This document shows positions 1 through 14,341 of a DNA stretch of 64,000 nucleotides, piece after piece. Location: positions 248,001 through 312,000 of the forward strand of contig NZ_BMQV01000001.1 of assembly GCF_014648295.1 (NCBI RefSeq). Reading direction: 5' to 3'. The first letter of the stretch is position 1. Every line of letters starts with the position of its first letter. Under the pieces are notes generated by a model that was not told the DNA's origin, did not search any database, and saw only the letters and a program-made list of their open reading frames with translations. This stretch comes from Shewanella saliphila (GTDB lineage Bacteria > Pseudomonadota > Gammaproteobacteria > Enterobacterales > Shewanellaceae). Both the position numbers and the translations under genes were made by a program.

Positions 1-20
1 AATAAATTAGCATCAACACA

Positions 21-42
21 AAAGGAGCCTAGGCTCCTTTTA
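21..42. terminator. Bidirectional intrinsic terminator
   Basis: A near-perfect palindrome, AAAAGGAGCC/TAGGCTCCTTTT, with an A-run before it and a T-run after it, so it can act on both strands. It lies about 50 bases past the stop of the minus-strand glycine-zipper gene and would also stop transcription entering from before the window. Confidence 0.75.
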
Positions 43-90
43 TGTTATTGATACTTTCTTGTTTGATCGATTGTTGTCAGATTAATCGAG

Positions 91-579
91 TTACATGGCT
101 AAATCGACTCGGACATAACCTTTTAAATATACCACTCGCACTTCATTTCCAGCACTAAAGCTCATGCCTGGGTCGAGATCTTGAATCACCATCACTTGGG
201 TGCCATCTTCTTGAGTGATCATTAATTCTACCAGTTTATTTTCAAGATAATAGGCCGATTGTCCATGCTGACTGCCTAAACCGCCACCAATTAACGCACC
301 CAATACCGTAGCCACATCCTGGCCTGAACCGCTACCAAATTGATGACCAATCACCCCACCGATTAAGGCTCCGCCAAATGTTTTCCAACCGCTGCGGCTG
401 TCTTCGACTAATTGCTTTTCACTCACCTGTCGTACTGACTCAATGTTGCCGTACAATACTTTCTCAACCGGCACAGCCTGGTTACGCTCATAAGCGGCTT
501 GTGCCAGGCTACTAAACAAGCAAAATGTCAGTAATACAGCAAAAAAACTCTTTCCGGTGACGGTTATGATTTTAAACAT
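91..579 (-). CDS. Glycine-zipper 2TM domain envelope protein (SlyB-like)
   Basis: A 162-residue exported protein. Residues 1-28 form a signal peptide ending in LAQA before AYER. There is no lipobox cysteine, so it is not a classic SlyB lipoprotein. The middle (about residues 68-105) is a glycine zipper with repeated GG and GxxxG spacing (GGALIGG, GALIGGGLGSQHG), typical of the Rick_17kDa/2TM glycine-zipper family found in the outer membrane or periplasm. The C-terminal 50 residues are a small beta-rich domain. Members of this family are linked to envelope integrity, but the exact role is unknown. It is transcribed away from aat and followed by a bidirectional terminator. Confidence 0.8.
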   Translation of the reverse strand: MFKIITVTGKSFFAVLLTFCLFSSLAQAAYERNQAVPVEKVLYGNIESVRQVSEKQLVEDSRSGWKTFGGALIGGVIGHQFGSGSGQDVATVLGALIGGGLGSQHGQSAYYLENKLVELMITQEDGTQVMVIQDLDPGMSFSAGNEVRVVYLKGYVRVDLAM

Positions 580-631
580 CGCTATTTTCCGCTAAGTTAA
601 CGATAAGGTATGACAATTAATATACTCAATT

Positions 632-1339
632 GTGAACTCACTGTCTTATTTAAATCGATCTATCGGCTTCCCGCCGCCAGAACATGCGCTCACCGACCCA
701 AATGGCTTACTTGCCATTGGAGGAGACTTGCAGCCTCAACGCTTACTAAAAGCGTATTATGAGGGCATATTCCCGTGGTTTAATAGTAGCGACCCTATTT
801 TATGGTGGTCGCCCGATCCGCGTGCCGTGTTTATTCCCACTTATCCTTTTGGCAGCAAAAGCTTGCTAAAGTTCCTTAAAAAATCCACCTGGCGCTATAC
901 CATTAATCATGCTTTTTTAGACGTGGTTGCGGGCTGCGCAGCCCCTCGCAGTGCACAAGATGGCACCTGGATTTCAGCTGAAATTCAAATGGCCTATTAC
1001 GAGTTACATTTACAAGGCAAAGCCCATTCGATAGAAGTATGGGATGGCGAGCACCTCGTGGGCGGTTTATATGGTATTGCGGTTGGCGGTGTTTTTTGTG
1101 GCGAATCAATGTTTCATCGACAAACCAATGCATCAAAAGCCGCTTTTGCTATACTTAACCAGCATGTGGTGCAGCATGATTTTAAACTCATCGATGCACA
1201 AGTAATGAACCCACATCTAGTCAGTTTGGGCGCAAAAGCGCTACCAAGACATGATTTTTTAACCTTACTTCACCGTTATCGAGACCAATCAATATCGCCA
1301 TCGATATGGAACAAACAAGAGGTCTTAATTGAATTCTAA
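632..1339 (+). CDS. aat: Leucyl/phenylalanyl-tRNA--protein transferase
   Basis: Transfers Leu or Phe from aminoacyl-tRNA to the N-terminal Arg or Lys of proteins, creating N-degrons read by ClpS and degraded by ClpAP in the cytoplasm. The 235-residue length is normal. Family signatures are visible: FPPPEHAL and [12 protein letters not shown] near the N-terminus, Yxx[18 protein letters not shown], and later [18 protein letters not shown]. The GTG start gives the expected N-terminus (MNSLSYLN...). The end overlaps the start of bpt by 11 bases, so the two transferases are probably translated together. clpA and clpS, the downstream machinery, lie within 4 kb. Confidence 0.97.
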   Translation: MNSLSYLNRSIGFPPPEHALTDPNGLLAIGGDLQPQRLLKAYYEGIFPWFNSSDPILWWSPDPRAVFIPTYPFGSKSLLKFLKKSTWRYTINHAFLDVVAGCAAPRSAQDGTWISAEIQMAYYELHLQGKAHSIEVWDGEHLVGGLYGIAVGGVFCGESMFHRQTNASKAAFAILNQHVVQHDFKLIDAQVMNPHLVSLGAKALPRHDFLTLLHRYRDQSISPSIWNKQEVLIEF

Positions 1340-2048
1340 ATCTGTGAGTGTCGGAATAAGCCAACCATTTGATTGCAATTATATTGAAGGCAACAAAGAG
1401 CAATTACTCGTTATCCAAGAACCGCATATTGACGGAGCTTTATTTGAGCAATTGCTGGGGATGGGCTTTCGTCGTAATGGTAATTCAATCTATAAACCGC
1501 GCTGTCCGAGTTGCCAAGCGTGTCAATCGATACGCCTAAATGTGCACGATTTTGTATTGTCTAAACGCCAAAAGAGAACCTTAAAAAATAGTCAAGATTT
1601 GCACTGGAAAGTAAATTACCAGACTCGCCCTGAACATTTTGAGCTTTATCAGCGTTATATTAACGAACGTCATAACGACGGGCCAATGTATCCTGCCTCT
1701 CAAACCCAGTATGATGATTTTTTATTGTCTGATTGGCTACCGCCCATGTTTATTGAAGTGTTTGATAAAGACCAACTGATTGGGGTTGCAGTCACCGACA
1801 ACATGGTCCACAGCTTTTCGGCTATCTACAGTTATTTTGATCCTGACTATGCAGACCGCTCATTGGGCTCGTTGATGATCTTAATTCAATGCCAACTGGC
1901 TAAGTCTATGGGCAAGCGTTATTTGTATTTAGGCTATCAAATTGATCAAAATCGGAAAATGCGTTACAAGCGTCAATATCGACCTTATCAAATATTAACA
2001 CCACAAGGTTGGCAGGTTGGTGAACAACTTGAGCCTCTTTCTTGCTAA
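1329..2048 (+). CDS. bpt: Aspartate/glutamate leucyltransferase
   Basis: Bacterial protein transferase (also annotated Ate/arginyl-tRNA-protein transferase) that adds Leu to N-terminal Asp or Glu, feeding substrates into the ClpS/ClpAP N-degron pathway. The 239-residue protein carries the N-terminal ATE domain with the cysteine cluster [11 protein letters not shown] (about residues 58-69) and the C-terminal GNAT-like half with YLGYQID and [12 protein letters not shown]. The start is TTG at 1329, supported by AAGAGG six bases upstream; it overlaps the 3' end of aat, indicating translational coupling. Confidence 0.95.
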   Translation: MNSKSVSVGISQPFDCNYIEGNKEQLLVIQEPHIDGALFEQLLGMGFRRNGNSIYKPRCPSCQACQSIRLNVHDFVLSKRQKRTLKNSQDLHWKVNYQTRPEHFELYQRYINERHNDGPMYPASQTQYDDFLLSDWLPPMFIEVFDKDQLIGVAVTDNMVHSFSAIYSYFDPDYADRSLGSLMILIQCQLAKSMGKRYLYLGYQIDQNRKMRYKRQYRPYQILTPQGWQVGEQLEPLSC

Positions 2049-2111
2049 CACCCTTTACAGTTACGCGATTTTGGGGCATGATACGCCCGATTTTTCATAT
2101 TTGAAGGCTAA

Positions 2112-2345
<234 letters not shown>

Positions 2346-2365
2346 TCGCTAGCCTCAACATTGTA

Positions 2366-2392
2366 AAAGCCGACTGTAAGTCGGTTTTTTTG
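2366..2392 (+). terminator. infA terminator
   Basis: Hairpin CCGACT-GTA-AGTCGG followed by a run of T's, 25 bases after the infA stop codon. Confidence 0.85.
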
Positions 2393-2522
2393 TTGTTGAG
2401 TCTACTCTCCATCCTATTCATTATCTGGTCAGGCAGCAAACCAACTTTTGCTGTATAAAGAACCATAAAACATCTGAACGGATGACATAATTAATGTGGT
2501 GGAAATAGTGATTCTGCGGATA

Positions 2523-2552
2523 AAAAAAGATGACCATGTGGTCATCTTTTTA
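2523..2552. terminator. clpA terminator (bidirectional)
   Basis: Palindrome AAAAAGATGACCA/TGTGGTCATCTTTTT with A and T runs on the two sides. It lies about 30 bases past the clpA stop on the minus strand and can also back up the infA terminator. Confidence 0.85.
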
Positions 2553-2580
2553 TTGTCATTTTACTGAGTAAACCGACTGT

Positions 2581-4839
2581 TTAAGACACTTTCTCAGTGG
2601 CCTCACAATCAATATTAATCTCACCGTCTTTAACATCAATGTGCGCAATGCCGCCACGCTCAAGGACCCCAAATAAAATCTCATCCGCTAATGGACGTTT
2701 GATTAATTCGGTCACCACCCGCGACATAGGACGAGCACCCATTGACTTATCATAGCCTTTCTCGGCTAACAAGGTACGAGCTTCATCACTCACTTCTAAG
2801 GTGACTCGTTTATCATCTAGCTGCGCTTGAAGCTCTACTAAGAACTTATCTACCACTTTAGCGATGACTGTCATGTCTAGGTGATTAAACCAGACAATTG
2901 AATCTAAACGGTTACGGAACTCAGGTGAAAATACTTTGTTGATTTCCGCTAACGCATCTTGAGTATGATCTTGCTGCTGGAAACCAATCGACTTACGAAT
3001 CGTCTCCTGCACACCGGCATTGGTGGTCATTACCAAGGTGACGTTTCTAAAGTCAGCTTTGCGGCCATTATTGTCGGTTAATGTACCGTGATCCATGACT
3101 TGTAAAAGTAAGTTGAACACATCTGGATGCGCCTTCTCAATTTCATCAAGTAGAACCACGCAATGTGGATTTTTAATCACAGCATCTGTTAACAACCCGC
3201 CTTGGTCATAACCCACATACCCTGGAGGCGCGCCAATGAGGCGTGACACAGTGTGGCGTTCCATATACTCAGACATATCAAAACGGATAAGCTTCAAGTT
3301 TAAACACGAAGCAAGCTGGCTGGTGACCTCTGTTTTACCCACACCAGTCGGACCGGCAAACATAAAACTACCCACAGGTCTTTTTTCTGAACCTAAACCA
3401 CTGCGCGACAAACGGATGGCAGCACTAAGGCTCTCAATCGCTTTATCCTGACCAAACACCACCATCTTAAGATTACGTTCAAGATTACGTAACATATCCT
3501 TGTCAGTCGACGATACCGACTTCTCAGGAATACGCGCCAATTTAGCAATAATCGCTTCGATTTCAGGCTGGCCAATGGTTTTTTTGCGTTTACTTTGCGG
3601 CATCATCACCATTCGAGCACCCGCCTCGTCAATCACATCAATGGCTTTGTCAGGTAAGTGACGGTCATTAATGTGCTTCGCCGACAAGCTAGCAGCGCTG
3701 CTGATGGCGGCTTGGGTATAACGCACACCGTGATATTCTTCGTATTTTGACTTAAGTCCCATCAAAATCTTGGTGGTTTCAGCCACTGACGGCTCATTAA
3801 TATCAATTTTTTGGAATCGACGCGCTAACGCGCGGTCCTTCTCAAAAATACTTTGATACTCCTGGAAAGTCGTTGAGCCCATGCAACGTAACTTGCCACT
3901 CGATAACAAGGGTTTTAATAAGTTAGAGGCGTCCATAACACCGCCAGACGCTGCACCTGCACCAATGATGGTATGAATTTCATCAATAAATAAAATGGCA
4001 TGTTCGTCTGCAGACAATTCTTTTAATAAGCTTTTAAAGCGCTTTTCAAAGTCGCCACGGTATTTGGTGCCGGCCAATAATGAACCTAAATCTAACGAGT
4101 ACACGGTGGCATCAGCCATCACATCAGGCACTTGCTCTGTAACGATGCGATAGGCTAAGCCTTCAGCAATCGCCGTTTTACCCACGCCCGCTTCGCCGAC
4201 CAACAATGGATTATTTTTACGGCGACGACATAAGGTTTGAATAGCGCGTTCAATTTCAGCATCACGGCCAATTAATGGATCAATGGTGCCGTCTTTAGCA
4301 AGCTGATTAAGATTAGAGGCAAACTGCGCTAACATGCTGCGCTCTTCGCTATTTTCAGATTGATCTTCGATGCGCTCTTGATCCGACGATTCGCCAGATT
4401 CTTCATCTTTGCTCATGCCGTGGGAAATAAAATTAACCACATCTAAACGAGTAATTTCGCTACGACGTAATAAATACACGGCTTGTGATTCTTGTTCACT
4501 AAAGATAGCCACCAGCACATTCGCGCCGGTCACTTCGTTACGACCAGATGATTGCACATGAAAAACAGCCCGTTGAAGTACTCGCTGAAACCCTAATGTC
4601 GGTTGGGTTTCACGCTCTTCTGGTGACTCGGCAATGATAGGTGTGGTTTGTTGAATGAAATTAGCCACTTCTTCACGAAGACGATTAACATCCGCACCGC
4701 AGGCAATTAACGCCTCATACGCGGCTGGATTATCAATAAGCGCTAATAATAAATGTTCTACCGTCATGTATTCATGACGTGAATCTCTAGCTTGCTGAAA
4801 CGCTAGGTTCAAGGTGACTTCCAGATCTTTGTTCAGCAT
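2581..4839 (-). CDS. clpA: ATP-dependent Clp protease ATP-binding subunit ClpA
   Basis: AAA+ unfoldase that feeds substrates to the ClpP peptidase. Domains in order: N-terminal Clp_N repeats (residues 1-145, ClpS-binding), an acidic linker, D1 AAA+ with Walker A GEAGVGKT and Walker B LFIDEIHT, then D2 with GPTGVGKTE and VVLLDEIEKAHP. The ClpP-docking IGF loop is visible in SIGFQQ near residue 610. I chose the ATG at 4839 (752 residues, MLNKDLEVTLN as in the family) rather than the GTG two codons upstream, because a GGGGG tract sits five bases before it. It lies 45 bases downstream of clpS in the same direction. Confidence 0.97.
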   Translation of the reverse strand: MLNKDLEVTLNLAFQQARDSRHEYMTVEHLLLALIDNPAAYEALIACGADVNRLREEVANFIQQTTPIIAESPEERETQPTLGFQRVLQRAVFHVQSSGRNEVTGANVLVAIFSEQESQAVYLLRRSEITRLDVVNFISHGMSKDEESGESSDQERIEDQSENSEERSMLAQFASNLNQLAKDGTIDPLIGRDAEIERAIQTLCRRRKNNPLLVGEAGVGKTAIAEGLAYRIVTEQVPDVMADATVYSLDLGSLLAGTKYRGDFEKRFKSLLKELSADEHAILFIDEIHTIIGAGAASGGVMDASNLLKPLLSSGKLRCMGSTTFQEYQSIFEKDRALARRFQKIDINEPSVAETTKILMGLKSKYEEYHGVRYTQAAISSAASLSAKHINDRHLPDKAIDVIDEAGARMVMMPQSKRKKTIGQPEIEAIIAKLARIPEKSVSSTDKDMLRNLERNLKMVVFGQDKAIESLSAAIRLSRSGLGSEKRPVGSFMFAGPTGVGKTEVTSQLASCLNLKLIRFDMSEYMERHTVSRLIGAPPGYVGYDQGGLLTDAVIKNPHCVVLLDEIEKAHPDVFNLLLQVMDHGTLTDNNGRKADFRNVTLVMTTNAGVQETIRKSIGFQQQDHTQDALAEINKVFSPEFRNRLDSIVWFNHLDMTVIAKVVDKFLVELQAQLDDKRVTLEVSDEARTLLAEKGYDKSMGARPMSRVVTELIKRPLADEILFGVLERGGIAHIDVKDGEINIDCEATEKVS

Positions 4840-4884
4840 AAGCACCCCCTAAATTTAACCACAGACTGTAAGAAAACGATTTTT

Positions 4885-5193
4885 TTATGCTTTCTCTAAT
4901 GTACACAGTAACGGATGTTGGTTTTCTCTTGCAAACTGATTTACTTGAAAAACTTTAGTTTCGGCGATCCCAAATGGGAAAACCCCACACAATCCTTTGC
5001 CCTGGTGATGTATCGCTAACATGATATCAACAGCTTGCTGCTCATTTTTCTCAAAGAAGCGTTGTAATACTTCAACCACAAAATCCATCGGGGTGTAATC
5101 ATCATTGTTTAGCACCACTTTATACATATGGGGTGGTTGTAGCTCAGATTCAACCTTTTCTTCGGTATGTTCTACACTGCCTAATTTAGCCAT
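4885..5193 (-). CDS. clpS: ATP-dependent Clp protease adaptor ClpS
   Basis: N-recognin that binds N-degrons (Leu, Phe, Trp, Tyr) and hands them to ClpA. The 102-residue protein has the typical flexible N-terminal extension followed by the core motif [20 protein letters not shown], in which NNDD is the N-end-binding signature, and the conserved VxxAxxHHQGKG stretch (here [13 protein letters not shown]). It is the first gene of a clpS-clpA unit and is divergent from cspD. With aat and bpt nearby, the whole Leu-type N-degron pathway except clpP is present in 5 kb. Confidence 0.97.
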   Translation of the reverse strand: MAKLGSVEHTEEKVESELQPPHMYKVVLNNDDYTPMDFVVEVLQRFFEKNEQQAVDIMLAIHHQGKGLCGVFPFGIAETKVFQVNQFARENQHPLLCTLEKA

Positions 5194-5389
5194 TGTTTAA
5201 TACTAGCCTCTCGTTTGGTTCCCGACCACTTGATATTATTAAATTAATTAAATGTTGTCTTTTTGTTAATTTATGCTTGACATCTTTTCGTACAAATTTC
5301 ATTCTATTTATTAGGCGGCGAATACTAGACCGCTGGATAATAAGTTTTACTATCTTACTGGTAAGTAGACAACAGAAGGAAGTGGAAGT

Positions 5390-5596
5390 ATGGCAAACGG
5401 AACTGTAAAGTGGTTCAACAACGCCAAAGGATTCGGGTTTATTTGCCCAGATCAGGGTGGCGAGGATGTATTTGCGCACTATTCAACTATCGAAATGGAA
5501 GGTTATCGTACCTTAAAAGCAGGTCAACCTGTGTGCTTCGAAGTTGAAGAAGGTCCTAAAGGAATGCATACTTCAGCCATCTCACCTACAAAATAG
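5390..5596 (+). CDS. cspD: Cold shock-like protein CspD
   Basis: A 68-residue single cold-shock domain. RNP1 is visible as KGFGFI and RNP2 as DVFAHY; the sequence begins [20 protein letters not shown], the CspD subtype. In E. coli CspD is induced by stationary phase rather than cold and inhibits replication by binding single-stranded DNA; that role here is by homology. A good ribosome-binding site (AGAAGGAAG) lies before the ATG. It is divergent from clpS with about 200 bases of shared upstream DNA, as in E. coli. Confidence 0.95.
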   Translation: MANGTVKWFNNAKGFGFICPDQGGEDVFAHYSTIEMEGYRTLKAGQPVCFEVEEGPKGMHTSAISPTK

Positions 5597-5614
5597 TAGG
5601 TAGAGACTATAAAA

Positions 5615-5652
5615 CAAAAAGACAGGGATTTTAATCCCTGTCTTTTTTATTG
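5615..5652. terminator. cspD terminator
   Basis: Stem AAAAAGACAGGGATT/AATCCCTGTCTTTTTT with a T-run, 20 bases after the cspD stop; symmetric enough to act on both strands. Confidence 0.9.
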
Positions 5653-5744
5653 CCTAAAAATAAAGCATAAACTTGTTATTAATAAGGGCACAGCTTCAAA
5701 TTCAAACTCAATTCAAAGTAATGCCCCATTAATTAATAAGCAAA

Positions 5745-8359
<2,615 letters not shown>

Positions 8360-9037
8360 ATGGCAAACTCAGGTAAATTCAGTTCATTTAAAAAAACGGC
8401 TGCCAAAAATAGCCGTCCCTTGTCGCAAACGTCTAAGTCTACACACGCGGGCAAAACAACTCGACGTAAAAGCCCAGCGAAACCACCTGTCGAAAACCTC
8501 ATTATCGTGTTGTTTAATAAACCGTTTGACGTGCTTTGCCAATTTACCGATGAATCAGGTCGCCAAACACTAAAAGACTTTATCCCCATTAGTGACGTGT
8601 ACGCCGCCGGACGATTAGACCGAGACAGCGAAGGCTTATTACTGCTCACTAACGATGGTCAACTGCAAGCTAAGTTAACGCAGCCAAATAAAAAAACCTT
8701 TAAAACCTATTGGGTGCAAGTCGAAGGTGAGCCAACAGAAGACGCTATAAATGCATTACGCAATGGGATCGAACTTAAAGACGGAATGACTCTACCTGCA
8801 AAGGTAAAAATAATGGACTCACCCGCTATTTGGCCCCGAGTACCGCCAGTACGAGAGCGAAAATCAATAGCCACTACCTGGCTTGAAGTGCAAATCTGTG
8901 AAGGTCGAAATCGTCAAGTCAGACGCATGACTGCCCATGTAGGCCACCCAACCTTAAGATTAATCCGTTATAAAATAGGTCAATGGTGTCTAGATGATTT
9001 ACAAAATGGTCAATACAAACAAATCAGCCAACGCTAA
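8360..9037 (+). CDS. rluE: 23S rRNA pseudouridine(2457) synthase RluE
   Basis: RsuA/RluB/RluE/RluF family pseudouridine synthase. After a basic, low-complexity N-terminal tail (residues 1-46, rich in K/R/S) the catalytic domain starts at [16 protein letters not shown] and shows the catalytic Asp motif [17 protein letters not shown] (about residues 80-96) and the later [22 protein letters not shown]. No S4 domain is present, which fits RluE. Followed 49 bases later by the Nudix gene nudJ and then mnmA, the same order as in E. coli (ymfC-ymfB-mnmA). Confidence 0.93.
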   Translation: MANSGKFSSFKKTAAKNSRPLSQTSKSTHAGKTTRRKSPAKPPVENLIIVLFNKPFDVLCQFTDESGRQTLKDFIPISDVYAAGRLDRDSEGLLLLTNDGQLQAKLTQPNKKTFKTYWVQVEGEPTEDAINALRNGIELKDGMTLPAKVKIMDSPAIWPRVPPVRERKSIATTWLEVQICEGRNRQVRRMTAHVGHPTLRLIRYKIGQWCLDDLQNGQYKQISQR

Positions 9038-9086
9038 CCGTTAATCATAAATAACATTAGCGATACACGCATAAGGGATTAAATAA

Positions 9087-9620
9087 ATGACTCAACGTTA
9101 TAAACCCAATACCACTGTCGCCTGTGTTGTGTACAGCCAGGGTAAGTTTTTACTGGTTGAAGAAATGATTAATGGCCGGGTTAAATTTAATCAGCCCGCA
9201 GGACATTTAGAAGCCAATGAGTCACTTATTGATGCCTGCTCACGGGAGGTATTAGAAGAAACGGGACTGGCCATTGTACCGCAAGCCATTGTGGGGATTT
9301 ATCAATTTAGTGCCAGTGATGAACTCGCGTTTGTACGATATACCTTCTGCATTACTCTAGAGCGACCTATTGAGGCCACGCCACTCGATAGCGCCATTAC
9401 CCGAACTCATTGGTTATCTCGCAAACAAATTAGTGAGTTAGGCGATCAATTACGCAGCCCGCTCGTGCTCAAAAGTATTGATGATTATATACAACAAGCC
9501 GGATTGTTAGACCAATCCCCTCCGGCAACCAGAGATTTAACGCCCAAAAGCAATACAAAACCGAGTCCGCACCATTTACCATTATCTTTACTTAATGCGG
9601 ATTATTTGCACACGTGTTAG
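9087..9620 (+). CDS. nudJ: Nudix phosphatase NudJ
   Basis: Nudix hydrolase; in E. coli NudJ hydrolyses HMP-PP and nucleoside phosphates. The Nudix box is intact: GHLEANESLIDACSREVLEETGL (about residues 38-60), with the REVLEET core. The start is supported by AAGGGA eight bases upstream. At 177 residues it carries an extra C-terminal tail of about 25 residues compared with E. coli NudJ. It sits between rluE and mnmA as in enterobacteria. Confidence 0.88.
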   Translation: MTQRYKPNTTVACVVYSQGKFLLVEEMINGRVKFNQPAGHLEANESLIDACSREVLEETGLAIVPQAIVGIYQFSASDELAFVRYTFCITLERPIEATPLDSAITRTHWLSRKQISELGDQLRSPLVLKSIDDYIQQAGLLDQSPPATRDLTPKSNTKPSPHHLPLSLLNADYLHTC

Positions 9621-9856
9621 CTCAGTTTTAGCCCTATATTGACTGTCCTTCAAGATAGCCCAGCGCTCGAATGCGTGGTAGAATATGCGCCGCACAAATG
9701 CAATGTTTACTCGATAAGATAAGGTTTATCTCTCTTTTACTTTATTTTTGACCTTGTTTAACGGCTTTCAAGCTCAGTCAATTGTTATCATTACCTTGAA
9801 ACCGTAAACAGACACCACCATATACATACTCTCTATATTCAATGGTTTTAGGATTT

Positions 9857-10975
9857 ATGACATCAATCACCCCAACTTCTAATGGTAAAAAAGTCATTGT
9901 CGGCATGTCCGGCGGTGTAGATTCTTCTGTTTCGGCCTATTTGCTTATCCAGCAAGGTTACGAGGTTGAAGGTCTATTTATGAAGAACTGGGAAGAAGAC
10001 GACACCGACGAATATTGCGCTGCTGCCGATGATTTAAAAGATGCGCAAGCGGTATGTGACAAGCTTGGCATTAAAATGCACACCGTCAACTTTGCCGCCG
10101 AATACTGGGACAACGTGTTCGAGTACTTCTTAGCTGAATACAAAGCAGGCCGTACGCCTAACCCAGACATCATGTGCAACAAAGAAATTAAATTCAAAGC
10201 ATTCTTAGAATTTGCTGACGAAATTTTAGACGCCGATTATATCGCTATGGGCCATTATGTTCGTCGTCGCGACAACAGCGATGGCAGCGTTGAAATGCTT
10301 CGTGGTGTTGATGGCAATAAAGATCAAAGCTACTTCTTATATACCTTAAGCCATGAGCAAGTGGCGCGCAGTTTATTTCCTGTCGGTGAGCTTGAAAAAC
10401 ACGAAGTGCGTGAGATTGCCAAAAAAATGGGCTTAATCACTCACGACAAAAAAGACAGTACCGGCATTTGTTTTATTGGCGAGCGTAAATTTACTGACTT
10501 TCTTGCCACTTATTTACCGGCGCAACCGGGTGACATTGAAACCGCTGAAGGCGAAGTCATTGGTACTCATCAAGGCTTGATGTATCACACTCTAGGCCAA
10601 CGTAAAGGCCTAGGGATTGGCGGCTTAAAGAACAGCAACGAAGACCCGTGGTACGTAGTCGAAAAAGATTTACTGCGTAATGTGCTCGTGGTTGCACAAG
10701 GTGCAAACCATCCTCGCCTTATGTCACAGGGCATGACCGTTAAGCAACTGCATTGGGTTGATCGTAAAGGCCCTGCCAATAACAGTCACATCACCGTAAA
10801 AACGCGTTACCGTCAACGCGATGTGGCCTGTACGTTAGTCTACACAGACCCTGATAATATTACCGTGACATTCGATGAACCTGTTGCCGCAGTCACGCCA
10901 GGCCAATCAGCGGTGTTTTATGATGGTGAAATTTGTTTAGGCGGCGGCATTATCGATACCTTAGTCCGAGGATAA
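9857..10975 (+). CDS. mnmA: tRNA-specific 2-thiouridylase MnmA
   Basis: Makes the 2-thio group of mnm5s2U34 in tRNA-Lys, Glu and Gln, using sulfur relayed from IscS/TusE. The PP-loop motif GMSGGVDSS is at the N-terminus, with catalytic cysteines in [12 protein letters not shown] and [12 protein letters not shown]. The start at 9857 gives 372 residues; an in-frame ATG at 9842 would add five residues but has no clear ribosome-binding site. Followed by hflD after only three bases. Confidence 0.97.
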   Translation: MTSITPTSNGKKVIVGMSGGVDSSVSAYLLIQQGYEVEGLFMKNWEEDDTDEYCAAADDLKDAQAVCDKLGIKMHTVNFAAEYWDNVFEYFLAEYKAGRTPNPDIMCNKEIKFKAFLEFADEILDADYIAMGHYVRRRDNSDGSVEMLRGVDGNKDQSYFLYTLSHEQVARSLFPVGELEKHEVREIAKKMGLITHDKKDSTGICFIGERKFTDFLATYLPAQPGDIETAEGEVIGTHQGLMYHTLGQRKGLGIGGLKNSNEDPWYVVEKDLLRNVLVVAQGANHPRLMSQGMTVKQLHWVDRKGPANNSHITVKTRYRQRDVACTLVYTDPDNITVTFDEPVAAVTPGQSAVFYDGEICLGGGIIDTLVRG

Positions 10976-10978
10976 ATC

Positions 10979-11611
10979 GTGAGTCAAACTCCAGAGAGTC
11001 TGCTGTTCGAACGCACAATGGCATTTGCCGGTATTTTACAGGCAATTGGCCAGGTTCAGTATTTAGCGCGCCACGGTGAAAGCGATAAAGAAGCGTTGGC
11101 AGCAACATTAAATACCATCTTAGTCACCGAGCCCGAAGCCACTGCCGATGTGTACCAAGACAAAAGCATACTAAATAAAGGCTATCAGTTAATTCAAAAC
11201 CAACTGGGCGATGGCAGCAATAAAGATGTCGAAACCACCCGCTACTTAGTCGGTGTATTAGCGCTAGAGCGCAAACTGGCTCGTTCGGCAAACGGCTTAG
11301 GCATGCTTGCTGAGCGCATTAACCAAATACACCGCCAATTAAATCACTTTGAAATCACCGATGAGCAAGTTATTGCTAACTTTGCCAGTACTTATAGTGA
11401 TGTCATTAGTGAACTTGGGCCTAAATTGCAAATATCAGGCAACCCAGAATGCTTAAAGCAGCCCATCGTACAACATAAAATTCGAGCCCTACTGCTTGCA
11501 GCCATGCGCAGCGCAGTATTATGGCGCCAATTAGGCGGCAAACGTCGCCATTTAGTGTTTGCCCGAAGAGCGATATTTGATACCGCTAAAAAAAGCCAAA
11601 ATAACAATTAA
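10979..11611 (+). CDS. hflD: High frequency lysogenization protein HflD
   Basis: A 210-residue, mainly helical peripheral membrane protein. In E. coli HflD binds lambda CII and promotes its degradation, shifting phage toward lysis; its normal cellular role is unclear. The family features [17 protein letters not shown] at the N-terminus and [29 protein letters not shown] at the C-terminus are clear. GTG start with GAGGA six bases upstream. It lies between mnmA and purB, the conserved order, and is probably co-transcribed with both. Confidence 0.94.
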   Translation: MSQTPESLLFERTMAFAGILQAIGQVQYLARHGESDKEALAATLNTILVTEPEATADVYQDKSILNKGYQLIQNQLGDGSNKDVETTRYLVGVLALERKLARSANGLGMLAERINQIHRQLNHFEITDEQVIANFASTYSDVISELGPKLQISGNPECLKQPIVQHKIRALLLAAMRSAVLWRQLGGKRRHLVFARRAIFDTAKKSQNNN

Positions 11612-13021
<1,410 letters not shown>

Positions 13022-13047
13022 TCATTTAATCGACATAAGCTAATCTT

Positions 13048-13074
13048 GGCGGTCGCATCTGTGACCGCTTTTTA
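13048..13074 (+). terminator. purB terminator
   Basis: Hairpin GCGGTC ... GACCGC followed by TTTTTATT, about 28 bases past the purB stop. Confidence 0.75.
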
Positions 13075-13106
13075 TTGGATTTACCACTCTCCATCTGAGG
13101 TCAATG

Positions 13107-14246
13107 ATGTACACATTAAATATTGATACCCAAGCCTTTATTAAACAGCATTGGCAGCAGAAACCCCTTGTAATCAAACAGGCATTTGTTGATTTTGAAG
13201 ACCCAATTGCTGCAGACGAACTGGCAGGCCTCGCATGCGAAGAAGAGATTTCATCGCGCGTGGTTGTCACCAAAGGTGATGATTGGGACGTGGTACAAGG
13301 TCCATTTGAAGACTACGACCAATTTGGCGAAGATAACTGGCAGTTATTAGTGCAGGCCGTTAACCATTGGTATCCCGCATCGCAGCCATTAGTTGAAGCA
13401 TTTCGCTTTTTACCCGACTGGCGTTTTGATGACTTAATGGTGTCGTTTGCCACTCCGGGCGGCGGCGTAGGACCACATATCGACAACTATGATGTGTTCA
13501 TTATTCAAGGTGAAGGTGAACGTCGCTGGAAAGTCGGTGACAAAGGCCTACATAAACGTCGTGGTGGCAATGAAAACTCACCTTTAGTTGACGATTTTGA
13601 ACCGATTATTGATGTGGTATTGCAAAAAGGAGATGTGTTGTACATTCCTCCAGGTTATCCGCATTGCGGCGAAACCGTGACTTTAGCCATGTCCTACTCC
13701 ATTGGATTTAGAGCGCCGAGCCAACAAGAATTATTAACTGAATTAGCCGACAGCCTTATCGACAACAATTTAGGCAATAAACGCTTTACCTCCACCGATG
13801 AGCCAACTGCGCCTGGGGTAATCAGCCAAACGCATCAACAAGGCATCATGGATTTATTGGTGCAACTTGCTCAAGATCCTCAAGCATACCAAACCATGCT
13901 AGGAAAATTATTAAGTCAAAACAGATTTGAACTGGATGTTTGTGAAGATGAAGAACCATTAAGCAATGATGACTTAATTGATGCCATTGAGCAAGACGCG
14001 ATTATTCAGCGCATTGGTGGCTTAAAGGTGTTACGCCTTGAACAAGACAGCCAGTCGCGGTTATTTATTAATGGTGAAGAGTACCCACTAGCACAGGCAA
14101 GCGAAGCGGTATTACAGCTGTTTGCCAACAATGTCAGCATTATGCCTGAGCAAGCCAGTGAACTGGTTGAACAGCCCGTATTACTTGAGCTATTAACCCA
14201 ACTGGTTAATCAAGGTTTGTATTACCTCGCTGAAGACGAATGCTAA
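13107..14246 (+). CDS. roxA: 50S ribosomal protein L16 3-hydroxylase (RoxA/YcfD)
   Basis: JmjC/cupin 2-oxoglutarate- and Fe(II)-dependent oxygenase that hydroxylates an arginine of ribosomal protein L16. The N-terminal part has the family stretch FIKQHWQQKPLVIKQAF. Metal-binding residues are visible in GGGVGPHIDNYDVFIIQGEGERRW (HxD) and in YIPPGYPHCGETV (distal His). The C-terminal half is the winged-helix dimerisation region. Two adjacent ATGs exist at 13104 and 13107; the second is better spaced (six bases) from GAGG. The length of 379 residues is typical. Confidence 0.94.
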   Translation: MYTLNIDTQAFIKQHWQQKPLVIKQAFVDFEDPIAADELAGLACEEEISSRVVVTKGDDWDVVQGPFEDYDQFGEDNWQLLVQAVNHWYPASQPLVEAFRFLPDWRFDDLMVSFATPGGGVGPHIDNYDVFIIQGEGERRWKVGDKGLHKRRGGNENSPLVDDFEPIIDVVLQKGDVLYIPPGYPHCGETVTLAMSYSIGFRAPSQQELLTELADSLIDNNLGNKRFTSTDEPTAPGVISQTHQQGIMDLLVQLAQDPQAYQTMLGKLLSQNRFELDVCEDEEPLSNDDLIDAIEQDAIIQRIGGLKVLRLEQDSQSRLFINGEEYPLAQASEAVLQLFANNVSIMPEQASELVEQPVLLELLTQLVNQGLYYLAEDEC

Positions 14247-14295
14247 ATTTAAAGTCATTGCGCGTTAATAAGCGATGACGCAGGTTAAGATAAAC

Positions 14296-14321
14296 AAAAA
14301 GGCACCTGGGTGCCTTTTTTG
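14296..14321. terminator. Bidirectional terminator between roxA and the DUF4826-like gene
   Basis: Palindrome AAAAAGGCACC/TGGGTGCCTTTTTT with runs on both sides, placed between two converging genes. Confidence 0.88.
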
Positions 14322-14341
14322 TTATTTGCGCTGTTGAGGTA